A stretch of 64,000 bases of DNA from Silene latifolia (lineage: Eukaryota; Streptophyta; Magnoliopsida; Caryophyllales; Caryophyllaceae), in NCBI RefSeq assembly GCF_048544455.1, contig NC_133538.1:5610658-5674657 (forward strand). The letters are read 5' to 3'. Numbering within the stretch: the first letter of the stretch is position 1; every line of letters starts with the position of its first letter. The translations under genes and the position numbers were made by a program. The notes under the pieces are model-generated. The model ran no database searches. It was not told where the DNA came from and saw nothing but the letters and a program-made list of their open reading frames with translations. Shown one piece after another: positions 44,652-54,959 of this stretch.

Positions 44652-45926
44652 TCAAATATGAAATAGTTTTAAGTGGGAAATATTCCAGGATCTGGGGATC
44701 ATTTTTCCTTCCAAAGTTTGTAGCATGTAAGCTCCTTGTCCTACTATTGAATCAATTAGGTACGGTCCTTCCCATGTAGGGGCTAGGTCTCCTTCTTTGA
44801 ATACTCTGATGTTGACATTTTTGTTGTAACTTCTGGCTACTGCCTGTTGGTAGGAGGCTATCCTAACTTTGGCTGCATCCCTTAGTTCTTCTGTTAGGAG
44901 CAGGTTATCTTGCAATATGGGCCTGTTCTCTTCTATGGTGTTCAAGCTGCTTCTAATGGTTGGCACATGAATTTCTGCTGGTATTACTGCTTCACAGCCA
45001 TAGACCAAGGAATAAGGTGTCTGGCCTGTGGCAGTTTTGGGTGTAGTCCTGTCAACCCACAGTACTAGGGGTAGTTCTTCTGCCCATCTTCCTTTTCTTC
45101 TTTTTAGCTTTTTCTTCAGGCAGCTAATTACTACTTTGTTGCTTGACTCTGCCTGTCCGTTGGCTTTTGGATAGCCTGGTGTGGATGTGACTAGGTTGAT
45201 ATTCCATTGTGCACAGAAGTTTGTTGTTCTCTTTCCCACAAATTGTGTACCATTGTCACAAAATATTTCTGAAGGTATTCCATATCTGCATATGATATTC
45301 CTTTTGATGAATGATATGATATCCTTTTCTTTGACTTGCCTGTAAGAGTCTGTCTCTATCCATTTGGAAAAGTAGTTAGTCATTACTAGCATGAAAACTT
45401 TTTGTCCAGGCGCTTGAGGTAACTTGCCTACTATGTCCATGCCCCATTTCATGAATGGCCAGGGGGGTGATATGGAATGTATTAGCTCTGATGGTTGATG
45501 GATATAAAGGGAGTGGATTTGGCAGGCTTCACATTTGGAGCTATATGCTATGCAGTCAGCTCTCAGGGTTGGCCAAAAATAGCCTGTCCTGAGGACTTTG
45601 CTTGCCAGGCTTCTGCCACCTTTATGATTTCCACAGTATCCATTATGTATATCTTCTATGACCTGTCTGGCTTCATTTGGTTTCAGGCAACGTAGGTAAG
45701 GTCTAGCCTGAGACTTTTTAAACAACGTGTTATTTATAATGGTATAAGTGGAGGCTTTGATTTTCAGGGCCCTTGCTTCGTTTTTATCTTTAGGGAGCAT
45801 CCCCTGTAAGAACCAATCATAGTAGGGTTTAGTCGAGGAGGTTGTGTCTTCCTGGATGGGACAAATTTGATCAGGCCTTTCTATGGTTGGTTCCAACAGG
45901 TGGATGATGGGTATTTTATCAAACAC
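44652..45926 (-). pseudogene. Gypsy 2 integrase
   Basis: About 424 codons. The HHCC finger (HNGYCGNHKGG, CEACQ) is followed by the DDE core with all three acids present (MDIVGKLPQAPGQ, CDNGTQFVG, ANGQAESSNK) and the C-terminal APTWEGPYLIDS. Compared with gypsy 1, an in-frame gap of about 18 residues removes the VLRKVFQ...GK segment before APTWEGPY. A frameshift at about 45920 separates it from the RNase H. The isolated open frame has no convincing ATG; it is normally part of the polyprotein. Confidence 0.88.
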
Positions 45927-46320
45927 AAAGCAGATCGAAGTTTGATCCCAGTGCTGCTAGGGCATCCGCCTGGGTATTTAAGTCCCTTGGTATTTGGTCA
46001 ATGTCAAAGGTTTTGAATTTTTTGCAAAGGTTTTTGACATATTCTAAATAGAGCATCATTTTTGAATCCTTTGCTGCATATATTCCTTTGACTTGGTTGG
46101 AAATTAAGAGAGAGTCAGTTTTTACCTTGAGGTTTGCTACACCGAGTTTTATACATACCTTTAGTCCAGCTATCAGGGCTTCATATTCAGCTTCTTTATT
46201 CGTGGCTTTGAATTCACAACTAATAGCCTGTGCAATTAAGTCTCCCTGTGGTGATTTCAGGACTAGTCCTAGGCCAGTGCCTTTCATATTTGTTGCTCCA
46301 TCCACGTGTAGAGTCCATTC
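45919..46320 (-). pseudogene. Gypsy 2 second (archaeal-type) RNase H
   Basis: Begins after an in-frame stop at about 46321. HVDGATNMKGTG, NKEAEYEALIAGLK, VKTDSLLIS and DIDQIPRDLNTQADALA are the DEDD-type signatures of the extra RNase H of Tat/Ogre elements. It ends in a frameshift before integrase. Confidence 0.85.
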
Positions 46321-47878
46321 CTAGTCTGTCTTATGGGTGTCAAGGTGATTGACCTCTTTTATGTGGTCTGGTTCTAGGGTAGGACTGAATTCAGCCACGA
46401 AGTCTGCTAATACCTGAGATTTAATTGTCGTCCTGGGTTCAAAGGTTATATCATAGGTGCTAATTTGTACTGACCATTTTGCCATTCTGCCTGACAACTC
46501 AGGCTTTCTTAGGACAGATTTGATAGGCAGGTTGGTTCTTACAATAATTGGGTGACTCTCAAAATAAGGTCGAAGTTTAGTACAGGACATTACTAAAGCA
46601 AGTACGTATTTTTCAAGTAAGCCATACCTGGTTTCTAGGTCTAGGAGACTCTTACTTACATAGTAGACTGGATGCTGTTGGCCGTCAATTTCTTTGGTCA
46701 GGACTCCACTTACTGCTGTCTCTGTGACAGATAGGTAGACCGTCAGGGGTTCTCCTTTGTCTGGTTTGGCAAGTAGTGGAGGTGTGGTTAGGTATGTTTT
46801 GAGCTCTTGGAAGGCTGTCTCATGTTTAGGCAACCATTTGAATGCCTTGTTTTTTCTGAGTAGGTCATAGAATGCCTTACACCTTCCTGATGATCTGGAA
46901 ATGAATCTATTCGTGGTCGCAACTCGTCTGTCGCTTTTGAATGTCTTTGACTGACTTGGGAGATTCCAGTTCTAGTATGGCTTTTATTTGTTCTGGGCTG
47001 GCTACTATTCCTCTTTTGGTCACCATGTAACCTAGGAATTTTCCTTAAGAGACTCCAAAATGGCATTTGGATGGATTAAGCTTCATGTTGAATTCTTCCA
47101 GGATCTTGAAAGTTGTTTCCAAGTCCCTTACGTGATCTTCAGCCTTCTTTGATTTGACCACCATGTCATCAATATAGACTTCCATTGTGTCTCCTATTTG
47201 GTCTTTGAACATTGTGTTGACCAGGCGTTGGTATGTTGCCCCTGCATTTTTCAGGCCAAAGGGCATTGTGTAGCAAAGATATATGCCTCTTTCTGTGATG
47301 AATGTAGTATGTTCCTGATCAGATGGGTGCATCTTAATTTGGTTGAATCCACTTGAGGCATCCATGAATGTCAGGAGTTCATGCCCTGCTGTAGCATCCA
47401 CCATTGCGTCTATGTGTGGGAGTGGAAATGAGTCTTTTGGGCAGGCTTTATTGAGGTCTGTGTAATCTACACAAATTCTCCACTTGCCATTCTTCTTTTG
47501 TACCACCACTACGTTGGCTAGCCAGTCAGGGTACATGACTTCTCTTATCATCCCCATGTCCAATAGTTTGTCCACTTCTTCGTTAATGATAGCATTTCTT
47601 TCAGCGGCAAACTTTCTTCTTTTCTGTTGGACAGGCTTATAAGACTTATCTATATTTATTTTATGTGTAATAATATTGGCATCTATACCGGTCATATCAA
47701 AATGTGACCATGCAAAACATGAAGATTTACTTTTGAGAAAACTTACTAATTCTGGCCTGATGTTGTCAGGGACATCAGATCCTACCAGTACATGCCTGTC
47801 AGGATACTCAGGGTCTAAGATTACTTCATCTGTTTCCATTTTGGTTTCTGCCACATGAGTTATCCTGACAGGGTACTG
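46321..47878 (-). pseudogene. Gypsy 2 reverse transcriptase and RNase H
   Basis: RT is open from the candidate readthrough stop to a TAA at 47047-47045. It has DKLLDMGMIREVMYPDW, CVDYTDLNKACPKD, FMDASSGFNQIKMHP and the catalytic EVYIDDMVVK near 47150. After that stop (HFGVS*) KFLGYMVTKRG continues in frame, then a frameshift near 46950 leads into the RT-linked RNase H (KPDKGEPLTVYLSV, GLLEKYVLALVMS, RTNLPIKSVL). Confidence 0.87.
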
Positions 47879-47887
47879 TAATTGTTA
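47879..47887 (-). promoter_or_regulatory. Candidate readthrough stop TAA-CAA-TTA between protease and RT
   Basis: It aligns with TAG-CAA-TTA of gypsy 1 at the same GKSLA/QL boundary. The downstream frame is unchanged and open for about 280 codons into RT. Confidence 0.6.
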
Positions 47888-49954
47888 GGCGAGAGACTTA
47901 CCTGCCTTGGAAGGCTTTAGTGACTCAGTATAGCATTCCTGGGCAGATTTTTGTTCACCTTTTATGGTTGGTACTCCCCATTCTGTTGGTGTCTTGATGC
48001 ACTGGTGGTAAGTGGAGGGTATGGCCTTTACATTGTGGATCCATGGTCTTCCTAGTATGGCGTTGTAGGATGACAGGCAATCCAGGACTCTAAATCTTTC
48101 GTATGAGGATACTCCTTCCACGTATGTGGGCAGGTGTATCTCCCCCAACGTGCTCCTTGTTTCTCCACTGAATCCTACCAGGACATTAGATTTCTTTATG
48201 ATCTGGCTTTCATCAATCTTCATTGCTTTAAGGACATCAAGCATGAGCAGGTTCACTGAACTGCCTCCATCTACCAGGATTCTCATGACACGTACAGTTC
48301 CTATTTGCATGGTGATAACCAGGCTGTCATGGTGGATGTTTGGAATGCCCTGCATATCAGTGTCGTTAAAAGTAATTTGAGGTAAATTGCTAGGTTTAAA
48401 AGGAGATTTCATTTTTGACTCCCTGGCAATTTTCTTTGCAGCTGAACTGGTCAGGCCATAAATCTCAGATCCTCCATAGATGAATTTGACCTCATAGATG
48501 GGTGGTGCTGGGGGTAGGTCACGTTGTTGCCTTTCTGGGTTCTTCCTTGTTCCATCATCTTCCCTGTTCTTTATTAGCATCAGGTCTTTCAGATATCCCT
48601 TCTTTAGCAGGTAGGCCACTTGTCTGCGCAATCCCGGGCATTCTTCTGTTGTGTGCCCTATATCCATGTGGAATTTACACCATCTTGTAGTATCCTTCCT
48701 TGAGTTGGGGTTGTCTGACTTCTTTGGCCATTTGACAATGTCTCCCATAATGTCAAGTCTCTTGATCAGTCCTGCAATGTCAACAGAGAAGTTATATTCT
48801 TGGATAGGAGGATAAGTATAGGAGTTACCTCGTTGTTCATGTGTATAGTTGACTTCTGATCTGTCAGGTCTTGTGTAGGGAGATGGCCTGAAACTGCTTC
48901 CTCTGTGGTTAGAACTTTTCCTGTTGACTTTGTCATATCCTGAATTGCTGTCAGTATTGTCTGCCTTGTAGCCTTTGTCCTCTTCCAGCCTGATATAGCC
49001 TATGGCTAATGCTTGGACATCTTCAAAGGTATGACAGGGCTTCATGGTCATTGCATCATAGAAGTCATTGTCCAGGGGTAGCCCTTGCCTGAAAGCTTCA
49101 ACGGCTGTTCCAATATCACATCTGGGGATTGAAACCTTTTCTTTGTTGAATCTTGTCATATAAGATCTGATTGATTCTCCAGGCATTTGTTTGATCCTAT
49201 ATAGGTCACTGGATCTCTTTTCTAGCTCTCTGCTGCTGGCAAACTGATGGTTGAAAGAGTTGACCAAGTCCGCAAAGGACTTGATGCTTCTATTTGGCAG
49301 GTTTATGTACCATTGTAGGGCAGATCCATTCAGAGTTGTTCCAAATCCCTTACACATGCAGACTTGACGTAGTTCACTGGGAATTGATGCTGTCAGCATC
49401 CTTTGCTTGTAGTAGGCAACATGGTTTTGTGGATATGTGATCCCATCATAGATTCTCATTGAGGGAACCACAAATTTCTTTGGCAGGTTTATTTTTGTTA
49501 TTTCATCCACAAAGGGTGAATCAGCATAGCTCTCTGGATTTGCTTCTTCAATTGGGGTAGAAACTCCTGGGATTTTCTCAAATCTATCATGGAGTTTTTG
49601 GATTTCCTAGAGCATAGCCATCATAATGGATGTATTGGTTTGATCTGATGAGGTTTCTTCATTTTGGAGTTCTTCTGAGTCTGTTTCTTCTCCTGTCTTG
49701 GACTTTGGTGGAGTAGGAGTGCCAATATTAGAGAAATCAATATTCCTGATGATTGAGGAGAATGGTGTGCCAGGCTGAACTTTAAACTTTGATCCCGAAG
49801 CTATCTCTCCAAGCTTTAGTTTTAGGCTGGATTCTGACTCTTTCAATTTTGCAACTTCTGCTTCAGCCTGGGCCATTTTTTGTTTCAATTGTTCCATTTC
49901 CAACAATTGTTGTTGGGCGGCAGCCAGTTGTTGCTCAATGCTATCTCCTGCCAT
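47885..49954 (-). pseudogene. Gypsy 2 gag-protease with one premature stop
   Basis: The ATG at 49954 opens MAGDSIEQQLAAAQ with a Gln/Glu coiled coil. A TAG at 49609-49607 stands where gypsy 1 has CAG (Gln in MAMLQEIQKL). The frame then runs from about 49600 to 47885. It holds the gag core (MCKGFGTTLNGSALQWYINL), the knuckle-like CKFHMDIGHTTEEC, the protease ILVDGGSSVNLLMLD and ILGRPWIH. The stretch is about 690 codons long in total, as expected for gag-pro. Confidence 0.88.
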
Positions 49955-50008
49955 TTCTCAAGTTTTTGTGGTGTTAGGTTATGGATTTTGATTGTTTTTT
50001 AGCTAGAT

Positions 50009-50026
50009 GCCCCACTGTGGGGGCCA
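50009..50026 (-). other. Primer-binding site of gypsy 2
   Basis: TGGCCCCCACAGTGGGGC on the element strand, 2 nt from the 5' LTR. It is similar to gypsy 1 but with C for G at the fourth position and A for C further on. Confidence 0.65.
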
Positions 50027-50028
50027 AT

Positions 50029-50751
50029 TGTTTTGATAGGGATTTCACTGAACAGGAATACCCGGCCAGCGGTTTATATGTAGGGTAATCTAACTCAAAC
50101 AATTCGCCTGACTAGTATTATTAAGTAAAATAACAGGTAACAAATAATAACACAGAGATTTTATACGTGGAAAAACCCTGGGAATAAGGGAAAAAAAACC
50201 ACGGGCACCAAGCCAGGAGTGATTGTTACTATGATTTTAGATAGCCTGACAGAGTATTGGTATATCAGGCCTGACAGGCGAAATTATAATGCTTAAGAAT
50301 ACACAAATGTAAGTAAGGATGAGATAGTGTGTAATGTCTTTTCTGATTTTGTCTTCTCTTGTATTTATACTTGTTTTCACCGTTTTCTCTCTGCCGTTTA
50401 GGGTTTCCTGGTAAATAGGGCATGTGCCCTATTTACCCGGAGGTAGTTGCCATCTTATTTAGCCGTTGCTTTTGACTGTCCCCTATATCTTTTCCTTCTT
50501 GAATTGGTCTTCCTTTTTTGTAGGGAGTATATATAAACTGCCTGTTTGTCGCCTGTAATGCTTATTCGATGTTAGCTTGGCGTTTTTCCCTTTCAGGCTA
50601 CTGGTTATCTTTCGCCTGTCTTTTATCAACTCTTGTTTGGTGCCTGTCCATACTTGATCAATGTCTGGTTTCAGATGTCTTTTGCTTGGAACTCGGCTAT
50701 GGCTGTTGCCTGGCCTATGTCAGGTCAGGCAGGATAATTTTGGGCCCAACA
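50029..50751 (-). repeat. Gypsy 2 5' LTR
   Basis: Partner of 40352-41073 with a small number of differences. TATA box is the complement of 50362-50369. Confidence 0.9.
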
Positions 50752-51101
50752 CCTGCGAACATCCAACAACAGCAATATGCTCCATGAATGAAAATCCAGA
50801 AAGTTATGTGACTTTTTGGTATAGTAAGGAAGCTTATGAGACATCATATGCATTCTCATTAGAGCCACTGAATGGTCAAAGTATGTGGAAGAAAGTTGAT
50901 GGGAGTTCAATTTTACCAAGTGATCCTAGAGTGAAGTATGGGAGACCTCCAAATAAAAGGAAAAGATCATATGGTGAAGGCAAGAGAAAAACATACACTT
51001 ACAGAATTTCAAAGAGCGGAAAACAATTGTGTTCCATGTGCAAAGAACCAGGACACAAAAGTCGTACGTGCAAATATAAATTGAACTCTGATCAGCCATA
51101 G

Positions 51102-51511
51102 AGCATTTAATCTTCTCTAGAAAGGTTATTAGATCCAATTTACTGTTCTAAGCTCAGTTATGCATTCACATTCGACTGCCTCGTGTTTAGCATCCTAGGC
51201 TGACGAATGGGAGCTGCTATTGTTATTTTTTTTTTATTAGAAATGGTACTGCTACTGCTACTTTTTATTAGAAATCAATGTTAAATTAGAAATGCTACTG
51301 CTAGTTTTTATTTTATTTTTTCTCGTCTAAGATGCATTAAGCTTGGTTACGCGAGTTTGGTTATATATAATGACTATAATCATAATGAAATGTTGTCTAT
51401 ATTGATGGGAGTTGGGCACCATGAACTGGGAACAATACTTATTTTACCCAAACCGATTATTTGATTATTCTACAATCATAGACATCAAACTTCTATGAAT
51501 TAAATCTACTA
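51102..51511. other. MULE 3' untranslated and subterminal region
   Basis: AT-rich with T-runs, including two related TAGAAATG(G/C)TACTGCTACTG phrases at 51239 and 51289. No gene is seen. Confidence 0.5.
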
Positions 51512-51600
51512 CTCCCTTCGCCTCATTCATTTGTTTACTTTTTTATTAATTGTGAGGGGTAGTTTAATTAAAGTTAAATAAATGATTGAAACGGAGGGAG
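51512..51600. mobile_element. Short Stowaway-type MITE
   Basis: 89 bp, CTCCCTTCGCCTCATTCATT... to ...AATGATTGAAACGGAGGGAG, flanked by TA. Inverted ends of about 20 bp. It lies in the MULE 3' region. Confidence 0.8.
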
Positions 51601-52120
51601 TAACAATTACCATGAAACTGAATTGTATAAAACATCGAGTTCAGCTATTATACCACAGAATAATTAGATCTTCAAAAAAAATTCCTCAATTGAATAGGAA
51701 AGTAAGATCATTACATGAGATGAAACAATAACACAGAAAAAATATAAATAAATAACACAAGAAATGAAAAAAAACTAGATGAAGATGTAGAGATCATACT
51801 TTTGATGTTAGAGTTGCAGCTTATGAATGCGATTAAGTAAGCTTGGAATAAATCATAGATCATCAAGAAATAACTCGTAATGTAAAAGGAAAAAGATGAG
51901 ATTCAAAGATAAGGATCATTATTTTTGTTTGGCAAAAGTTGAAAAAAGGACAAATAAATTGTTGATGTTGGGTAGTTGGGTGGAAGACAGGAGGACGAGA
52001 TAGAAAAAATTTAGGACAAAGGAATTGTTGGAATGGGATAAAATAAGTCAGTATATTTGGTATGTAACTACGTACAGTATCCAAGTATAACATTGACTGA
52101 TTATACGTATAATATACACC
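51601..52120. other. No gene recognised
   Basis: AT-rich DNA between the MITE and the MULE right terminal repeat. No motif or repeat is recognised. Confidence 0.5.
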
Positions 52121-52124
52121 AATA

Positions 52125-52200
52125 TGAGAAATTGGTGAGAAATTGAAATATCCGGTGAGATTTTGACCGGAAAAATAAAAGGGGTTAATCTCACCATATA
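52125..52200 (+). repeat. MULE right terminal inverted repeat, incomplete
   Basis: GAGAAATTGGTGAGAAATTG...CCGGTGAGATTTTGACCGG...GGGGTTAATCTCAC is the inverse of 20255-20395 but lacks about 75 bp of its middle and the true outer end. Confidence 0.7.
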
Positions 52201-52258
52201 ATTGACACTGTGATAAATAGCTTTGTGCATCAGGCTAGTTATCACAGTGTCAATTATA
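52197..52258. repeat. Near-perfect 25-bp inverted repeat with 12-nt loop
   Basis: Arms 52197-52221 and 52234-52258 pair at 24 of 25 positions (20 outer pairs perfect), with loop TTTGTGCATCAG. Transcribed, this is a stable hairpin. It abuts the truncated MULE end. It could be a tiny MITE, a repair palindrome or a small-RNA precursor. Confidence 0.8.
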
Positions 52259-52604
52259 AGGTACTTGATCATGACTTGGTAGAGAAGCCCTTTCATCTTA
52301 TTAAGAGTATGATATGATAGTCAATAGATTTTCCGGAAAGTACTCTTATGACGTATGAGGCTCTCTTGCACAAATGCTAACTAATAATATCATAACTAGG
52401 TAGCATCCCACACTTCGCGCGGCCTGTTTGAATGTTTTTATTATTATAATTGAAGAAAAATATTAGAATTGATATATGACATTTTATATTTTTAGTTATA
52501 AATAGAAATAGATTAATTTTTTTTTTTTCAAATATTAGTTTTTATGGTTTAACTTGAAATTTTTTAAATAAAATATATACTCCGTATAAATATATTATAA
52601 ATAG

Positions 52605-53569
52605 AGTAAATTATCAATTACACCCACGTCAAATGCACTTTTTTTACATTTACTCCCACGTCAATTTTTTTTTTTAATTTACACCCAAGTTAATAGCTCA
52701 GGTTAGAAATTGCACCCCAACCCATTTTCAGGCGAAAAACTATGTGAAATGACAAAATTGCCCCCGCGTGTTTCTAACTCCGAATAACCTGTGACTCTTC
52801 ATTTCAGGCGAAAAATTATTCAATGTTGTTTATCCTAATTTGCGACTTTATAATTGCTACCCATTGAATTAGTTAGGTTAATTTCGCTCTTCCTAATTTC
52901 TAGGTTTTGAATTTTTGTGTTTAAAATAAGTTGCCATTAAATTTGATCTCCTCTGTCCTCTGACTTCTGTGTTTTCACCAACTTCCTTTCTTCCTTCCTA
53001 CCTATCATTATTTTGTTCCTGCTATTTCCAGCTTCTTTACTATCAATCCCACCTGGAATTTCCTCCTCCTTTTTTTTCCAGATTCTGTATTTATATTCAA
53101 TCAATTCAGTTTCCTATACCATTTTGATTATCAAACAAGTTGAATTTTTAAATTGTGCTTTCATTAATAAATTTAGTTATGCATTTCTGGGTTTTAATTG
53201 TATAGTTATGCATTTCTGGGTTTGTATTTTTGGGTTTGGGTTTGAAATTTCTAGGTTTATAGGGTTTATGGGATGAAGAAGGATGAAGAAGAAAAACAAT
53301 GGAGGAAATCAATTTAGGGAAAATATGAGAGAAGGATGAAGAAGGGAAACAAACACAAGGTTAATAAAGAAAGGCAGAAGAGCAAAATCGTCCTAAAAAA
53401 TATGTTTTAACTCAAAAAAATTGAAATTTGACGAAAATGTGGTCGGAATCCGATATTGGGTGCAATTTATAAACTGAGCTATTAACTTGGGTGTAGTTTA
53501 TTAAAAAAATTGACGTGGGAGTAACTGTAAAAATGTGCATTTGACGTGGATATAATTGATAATTTACTC
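52605..53569. mobile_element. Non-autonomous MULE-like element with ~120-bp terminal inverted repeats
   Basis: Left end GAGTAAATTATCAATTACAC and right end its inverse (...GATAATTTACTC). The inverted repeats continue for about 120 bp with the shared phrases CCCACGTCAAATGCAC, ACTCCCACGTCAATTTTT and CACCCAAGTTAATAGCTCA. The flanks are TTATAAATA and TTATAAGTA, a 9-bp duplication with one mismatch, typical of Mutator insertions. The interior has no transposase; its less AT-rich stretch (52740-53060) might be captured host sequence. Confidence 0.85.
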
Positions 53570-53578
53570 TTATAAGTA

Positions 53579-54132
53579 ATAAGTTTAGTTTATTTAGCGG
53601 GATCAATGTTTTATAAATAAGTATACAATGATTATTTGACGATAATAATTAGAAAAAGAATCATCTTTTTTCTCTTTCTCATTATTTTATCACGTAAATG
53701 TCTAATATCTTTAATTTTGTGGTGAATAGTCATATGGATGTCATGCCACATGGCACATACATTCTCGTTACCATATTATCTATGCCCACTTGAGCTCGTG
53801 ATATGTTCTTCTATTTAGTATGTACATATAAATTTTGCTATTGTTAAAAACATACATGTCACATAAAGTTTTTTATATATTTTTCGTTATGTTGAATTTC
53901 TTTTACTCTTTCCAATATACATCGTATAAATTTTAGTAATATTTAATATCATATTAATTAAAATAAAATGTATTCGAGTAATACAACAATCAACATTAAG
54001 TTCTTAAATTAGATCATTTCACCATACGTTATTTTTCCAAATCAATTAATAGTTGTTCAAAAGGATGTGAATATAATGTTATGCTTTTTATTTTTTTTTT
54101 ATTTTTTTTAATGCATAACGTATGATGCTTAT
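53579..54132. other. No gene recognised
   Basis: AT-rich intergenic DNA with T-runs; nothing recognised. Confidence 0.5.
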
Positions 54133-54763
54133 GGCCACGTTCTTTTGGACTTAAAGTCACTTAATTTAAGTTCACTTCAGATCCTATAAGTTCAGTTTAG
54201 TTCAGTTCATATCCTATAAGTTCAGTTCAGATCCAATAAGTTCAGTTCAGTTCAGATCCAATAAGTTCAGTTCAGTTCAGATTCTATAAGTTAAGTTAAG
54301 TTCAGATCCTATAAATTCAGTTTAGAAAAGTTATATACAGAGTATTATTTTTAAAAACCGACGCAAAAATATTTGACATTATTAATTATTCGATACATAT
54401 ATACATTATTATTTTAAAAACAAAATTATCACTCTTCTCATTATTTTTTATCGTAATGTAACCGTAGTATAATTTATGAACAAAACAATGTATATAAAGT
54501 GGAAAAATGTTATTATTTTATCTTGTAGTTTAGACTATATTTTTTTTATCAGTGTTCTCTCTTAGCTGTCCACTAATTTCTTGTAAAAAGTTTGTTTAAT
54601 CTCAATAAAAATTTGCGTTTATTTTTACAACAACAACAACAACTTTTAAGTTAAATTAATTTAAGTTAATTTAAATTCGGATCGTGTAAGTTCAGTTCAG
54701 ATCCTCTAAGTTCAGTTCAGTTCAGATCAGATCAGATCCGTTTCAGTCTAAAAGAACAGGGCC
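54133..54763. mobile_element. MITE-like element with GTTCAGTTCAGATC repeats
   Basis: Ends GGCCACGTTCTTTTGGACTT and the inverse GTCTAAAAGAACAGGGCC form ~20-bp terminal inverted repeats. Both subterminal regions carry tandem TTCAGTTCAGATCC(A/T)ATAAG units, at 54160-54325 and 54680-54735. No coding region. The flanks give no clear target duplication, so the superfamily is not assigned. Confidence 0.68.
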
Positions 54764-54959
54764 ATATGTATCAAATATATAGGGTTCAACATATTTATAA
54801 GAAAATTGCAAGTTTTTTTTTTGACACAATTATATATAATGGTGTTTAAGATTTTACTTATAAATAAAATATATTGAACTTTCTCAAGTACAATTTTTTG
54901 AGATTTAACATCAAAGTATTTTAAAATACATGTAAAATATTTAATAAATATGCACTATC

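Larger units (their letters stand above)
40352..50751 (-). mobile_element. Tat-lineage Ty3/gypsy element 2
   Basis: LTRs lie at 40352-41073 (722 bp) and 50029-50751 (723 bp). TSD CCTGC is at 40347-40351 and 50752-50756, inside the SWIM finger codons of the MULE. It has the same architecture as gypsy 1 but a different LTR family and clearly diverged proteins, so it is a sister family and not a copy. Gag-pol is on the minus strand; the antisense gene is on the plus strand between 3' LTR and pol. Stops at 49607 and 47045 and frameshifts near 47000 and 45920 inactivate it. A Stowaway MITE sits downstream of the antisense gene. Length 10.4 kb. Confidence 0.9.
20594..51101 (+). pseudogene. MULE transposase (MURA family), interrupted by two retrotransposons
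   Basis: Exon 1 is 20594-20642 (MSVRSPSQPL). Exon 2 is 20940-22565 and exon 3 is 22673-51101 with both gypsy insertions inside. The domains in order are: an N-terminal PB1-like domain (WGKLLPTDEDVDYVDG), an acidic region, a MuDR DNA-binding domain (CTRYPRCKWKLSA, then DVHTC), the DDE MULE core (GLDGAFLKG; LCARHIFTN; NNMAESFNSWI), a SWIM zinc finger (CKCTCRYWDINGTPCEH, restored only after removing gypsy 2) and a CCHC knuckle (CSMCKEPGHKSRTC). Besides the insertions there is an extra T in a T-run (21124-21131) that shifts frame, and a TAA at 22269-22271 before the catalytic core. The protein excises and reinserts its element; this copy is dead. Confidence 0.88.
20234..52200 (+). mobile_element. 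Mutator-like transposon (MULE) carrying two nested gypsy elements
   Basis: The left terminal region (20234-20405) recurs inverted at about 52125-52200: CTCACCGGATTT, TTGGTGAGAAATTG and GGGGTTAATCTCAC are shared. Between them lies a MURA-type transposase in three exons. Without its insertions (23047-40117, 40352-50751, one TSD copy each) the element is about 4.5 kb. The right terminus is incomplete: part of the inverted repeat and the outermost GGGGGTCATTTTCC are absent, so no 9-bp target duplication can be read. Confidence 0.8.
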
